This document shows positions 6,625 to 6,920 of a stretch of DNA of 6,920 bases, in pieces (the stretch's first letter is position 1; each line of letters begins with the position of its first letter). A program made the position numbers and the translations under genes. Under the pieces are notes generated by a model. It saw only the letters and a program-made list of their open reading frames with translations, was not told where the DNA came from and ran no database searches. This DNA is from Acidobacteriota bacterium (GTDB lineage: Bacteria > Actinomycetota > Acidimicrobiia > Spongiisociales > UBA5794): positions 1 through 6,920 of the forward strand of contig JACZST010000102.1 in NCBI GenBank assembly GCA_022574065.1, written 5' to 3'.

Positions 6625-6920
6625 ATGACGCGCCCTGATCTGCTGATCGAGCAGTGGTTGCCCATGCAGGAACTTGGGATCGAATCGCTTCGAGAACGCC
6701 GGGTCTACACGGATCTTCCACCTCTCTTCGCGCTTCATGTCTGGTGGGCGCGTCGTCCCCTGGTAGCCTCGCGGGCGGCAGTGCTGGCGTCCCTGCTGCC
6801 TGCCGATGCGGATCGGGAGCAGTTCCTCCATGTGCTTGGTATACACGGCGATCCTGTTGAGGCAAAACGGAGGATTGAATTGGCAAAGCGTACGGGAGAA
6901 TATCTGGGGCCGAACCCGTA
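6625..6920 (+). CDS. DUF1156-type adenine-specific DNA methyltransferase, N-terminal part
   Basis: The frame is open to the right edge and gives the first 98 residues. LIEQWLPMQELGIESLRERR (7-26) followed by LHVWWARRPLVASRAAVLASLL (37-58) is the hallmark of DUF1156, the N-terminal domain of large COG1743 proteins that carry an N6-adenine methyltransferase domain and a zinc ribbon. HxWWARRPL (38-46) is the most diagnostic stretch. The methyltransferase motifs (an [DNS]PPY box and a SAM-binding FxGxG) would lie downstream and cannot be checked here. The gene starts three bases after the previous stop with a good Shine-Dalgarno sequence, making it the third gene of the ATPase operon. In this setting it probably modifies host DNA for self-recognition, while the ATPase and possibly the nuclease act on unmodified DNA. 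That division of labour is inference from gene order. Confidence 0.88.
   Translation, partial: MTRPDLLIEQWLPMQELGIESLRERRVYTDLPPLFALHVWWARRPLVASRAAVLASLLPADADREQFLHVLGIHGDPVEAKRRIELAKRTGEYLGPNP

Larger units (their letters stand above)
2010..6920. mobile_element. Putative genomic island, end abutting the tRNA-Thr 3' remnant (continues past the right edge)
   Basis: The boundary is set by the tRNA-Thr 3' fragment ending at 2009. By the geometry of tRNA-targeting integration, the DNA on the anticodon side of the fragment is the insert. The genes it carries, a nuclease-fold protein and a DUF499/small protein/DUF1156 operon, are typical island cargo. No integrase is in view; in such elements it often sits near the intact tRNA at the other end. 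An old, decayed insertion or a rearranged tRNA copy would leave the same mark. Confidence 0.5.

Noticed and set aside
1..6920. CRISPR array
   Set aside because: No regularly spaced short repeats are present; the only long repeat is the pair of 148-bp coding modules.

Overview
The window is GC-rich (roughly 60% by eye) and densely coded, with every convincing gene on the + strand. Four things suggest a high-GC bacterium, most likely an actinobacterium: the GC content, one probable leaderless transcript, the GTG/CTG-rich codon use, and a tRNA 3' end with encoded CCA. The finer lineage (for example Acidimicrobiia) is a guess.

Left part (1-1935): the 3' portion of a large modular extracellular protein, open at the left edge. 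Its order is a cadherin-like repeat, a beta-rich domain of about 210 residues, an Ig-like domain, a second cadherin-like repeat and a C-terminal concanavalin-like (LamG/thrombospondin-C-like) domain. The two cadherin-like repeats are almost identical in DNA: 147 of 148 bases match, exactly 1203 bp (401 codons) apart.

Junction (1936-2216): positions 1965-2009 hold, on the minus strand, exactly the 3' half of a tRNA-Thr(CGT), from the anticodon loop through T-arm, acceptor strand and CCA. The 5' half is absent. This is the usual footprint of a tyrosine-recombinase attachment site. Its orientation says the chromosome lies to the left (surface-protein side) and an integrated island lies to the right. 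The rest of the junction contains a palindrome, a 9-bp direct repeat, three TGATC boxes and a probable leaderless promoter.

Right part (2217-6920, continuing past the edge): a compact gene set. (1) A stand-alone RNase H-fold/DEDD-type nuclease-like protein of 220 aa. (2) A DUF499-type (COG1483) P-loop ATPase of 1072 aa. (3) A 138-aa cytosolic protein of an uncharacterised family, probably the one now catalogued as DUF7680. (4) The N-terminus of a DUF1156-type protein, a family that continues into an adenine-specific DNA methyltransferase (COG1743). Genes 2-4 form a tight operon, with a 4-bp ATGA overlap and then a 3-bp gap.

How they may work together: DUF499 ATPases and DUF1156 methylases recur as neighbours in bacterial and archaeal defence islands and have been proposed to form a modification-based anti-phage system. 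The most interesting reading is a tRNA-Thr-borne defence island whose first gene, the RNase H-fold nuclease, may supply the effector or a processing activity beside a motor and a methylase. The nuclease's membership in the system is inferred from position only. No integrase, helicase or phospholipase D-type nuclease lies in the window, so the system is only partly visible.
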